Shown in pieces: positions 41,811 to 42,897 of a DNA stretch of 42,897 nt. The DNA is taken from positions 1-42,897 of the forward strand of contig JAEOTW010000152.1 of the NCBI GenBank assembly GCA_016839655.1, written 5' to 3'. The translations under genes and the position numbers were made by a program. Position 1 is the first letter of the stretch, and each line of letters begins with the position of its first letter. A model generated the notes under the pieces. That model saw only the letters and a list, made by a program, of their open reading frames with translations. It was not told the origin of the DNA and made no database searches. The DNA is from Promethearchaeota archaeon. Its GTDB lineage: Archaea; Asgardarchaeota; Lokiarchaeia; Sigynarchaeales; SOKP01.

Positions 41811-42897
41811 GTGGTTAAATTCAAAAGAGGTCACCTTTATTATCCTGAAATCCCTATTCATAAAATTTTAGAGGATACGTCTATAAGATTTCCAGACGGA
41901 TTAGCTTTTTTGTATCCTGAAGAAATGACCTTTAAACAATTTAAACAAAAAGTAGATATATTCGCTACTATATTAAAAAATATAGGGGTTAAGAAGGGAG
42001 ACCGAGTTGCTTTATATAGCCCAAATTCAATCCCGTGGGAAATCTCTTTCTTTGGGTTAGAAAAAGCTGGGGCAATCCTTGTACCTATGAACCCACAATT
42101 CAAACAAAATGAAGTAGAATATGAAGCAAATGATTCTGGAGCAGAAACAATAATTGTTTCTCAGCGTGAATATCCAAATGTAGCAGCAGTCAAGGATAAA
42201 ACCAATATCAAAAACATTATTGTAATACAATCAGAACAAATATCAACTCTTCCAAATGGAACTTATAGTTGGAAAGAGATGATGGAAACAACAAAGTCAA
42301 ATCCCCCCGAATACGAATTTAATGTTAAAGAGGATCTTGCGGCTTTAGTATATACTAGTGGCACAACTGGTTTACCAAAAGGGACTATGCTTACTCATTA
42401 TAATATAGTATCAAATATTGTCCAAGTATCTCAAACTTTTGAATTAAGTGAATTGGATATTGCTATAATGGTGCTCCCTCTTTACCATATTTATGGTTTA
42501 AATGTTGGAATGAACCAAGCAATCTTGTTAGGTGCTGCGCAGGTTGTGATGTCTCGTTTTAATATAAAAGAATTTTGTGAACTCCTTGAAAAATATCAAG
42601 TCACTTATAGTCTTTGTGTACCTCCAATATTTCTTGATGTAGTTAGACATCTAGAAGATCCAGATATAAAAGGATATAATTGGGAGAATTTAAAAATTTT
42701 TAACAATGGTGCTGCCCCAATCCCTCTTGAACTACTTGAAAGATTTGATAAACTCGCAAAACTGAAATGTAATGCTAAAGAAGCAACTATCCAACATGGT
42801 TGGGGTTTGACTGAGGCTTCTCCAGTTGTAGCCGTGAATCCAATGTATCGTCGTAAAATGGAATCTCAAGGTACTTTACTTTCAGATACATTTCATA
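41811..42897 (+). CDS. AMP-forming acyl-CoA ligase, N-terminal part (runs off the window)
   Basis: An open frame of 362 codons from GTG 41811, with GGTGG six bases upstream, to the window edge. It shows the AMP-binding fold: DGLAFLYPEEMTFKQF, then the P-loop-like LVYTSGTTGLPKGTMLTHYN near residues 179-198, MVLPLYHIYGLNVG and the later HGWGLTEASP. The C-terminal lid domain lies beyond the window. The substrate acid cannot be read from this. The upstream 4-hydroxybutyryl-CoA dehydratase makes 4-hydroxybutyrate a reasonable guess, but medium-chain or aromatic acids are equally possible. An in-frame TTG at 41799 is an alternative start. Confidence 0.88.
   Translation, partial: MVKFKRGHLYYPEIPIHKILEDTSIRFPDGLAFLYPEEMTFKQFKQKVDIFATILKNIGVKKGDRVALYSPNSIPWEISFFGLEKAGAILVPMNPQFKQNEVEYEANDSGAETIIVSQREYPNVAAVKDKTNIKNIIVIQSEQISTLPNGTYSWKEMMETTKSNPPEYEFNVKEDLAALVYTSGTTGLPKGTMLTHYNIVSNIVQVSQTFELSELDIAIMVLPLYHIYGLNVGMNQAILLGAAQVVMSRFNIKEFCELLEKYQVTYSLCVPPIFLDVVRHLEDPDIKGYNWENLKIFNNGAAPIPLELLERFDKLAKLKCNAKEATIQHGWGLTEASPVVAVNPMYRRKMESQGTLLSDTFH

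Noticed and set aside
1..42897. CRISPR arrays, tRNA or rRNA genes, transposons, phage genes
   Set aside because: No regularly spaced repeats, cloverleaf-like segments, rRNA stretches or transposase/integrase motifs were noticed by eye; a covariance-model scan would be needed to exclude a tRNA firmly.

Overview
The window is about 43 kb of AT-rich DNA. Gene content points to an archaeon, most likely of the Asgard/Lokiarchaeia type. The signs are a Ras/Rab-like small GTPase beside a TPR protein with a longin/roadblock-like tail, an aIF2B-like protein, large winged-helix/TPR proteins, ferredoxin-dependent 2-oxoacid oxidoreductase, ADP-forming acyl-CoA synthetase, 4-hydroxybutyryl-CoA dehydratase, TATA-box promoters and frequent TTG/GTG starts. 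The taxon is an inference from content. No rRNA, tRNA, CRISPR array, IS element or phage gene was seen.

Layout. 1-4.3 kb: the end of a beta-rich protein, a racemase-family protein, a YjbQ-family protein, a crotonase, a 50-residue DUF4177-like protein and a nitronate monooxygenase-like flavoprotein preceded by TetR/FadR-like palindromes. 4.3-7.7 kb (minus): a por-type 2-oxoacid:ferredoxin oxidoreductase operon (gamma-delta fusion, alpha, beta) whose beta subunit is circularly permuted. 7.8-10 kb (minus): an aIF2B-like protein overlapping a membrane M28 peptidase. 10.1-17.7 kb (minus): three tandem secreted HExxH metalloproteases, each with a matching promoter, a leader of about 190 nt with a conserved hairpin, and (copies 1-3) poly-U ends. 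17.7-18.65 kb: non-coding, with a probable relic of a fourth protease copy. 18.65-24.2 kb: a winged-helix regulator diverging from a 985-residue winged-helix/TPR protein, then an ADP-forming acyl-CoA synthetase alpha subunit. 24.2-26.8 kb (minus): Zn-ribbon/OB protein, methylmalonyl-CoA mutase large subunit and thioesterase. 26.9-30.4 kb (minus): three small proteins (one with a CTG start), the small GTPase and the TPR/longin-like protein. 30.6-42.9 kb (plus): a second winged-helix/TPR protein, a HEAT/LRR protein, a ThDP enzyme, a zinc alcohol dehydrogenase, a DUF1846 protein, CTP synthase interrupted by 30 nt, 4-hydroxybutyryl-CoA dehydratase and the start of an acyl-CoA ligase.

Metabolically the window suits an anaerobe handling CoA esters with ferredoxin: 2-oxoacid oxidation, acyl-CoA to ATP conversion, methylmalonyl/succinyl-CoA interconversion and 4-hydroxybutyryl-CoA to crotonyl-CoA. 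The two strongest anomalies are (1) pyrG, where removing 30 nt containing two in-frame stops and a hairpin restores the P-loop consensus exactly, suggesting a tiny spliced or bypassed intervening sequence, and (2) the circularly permuted PorB, which keeps all expected ligands in swapped order.
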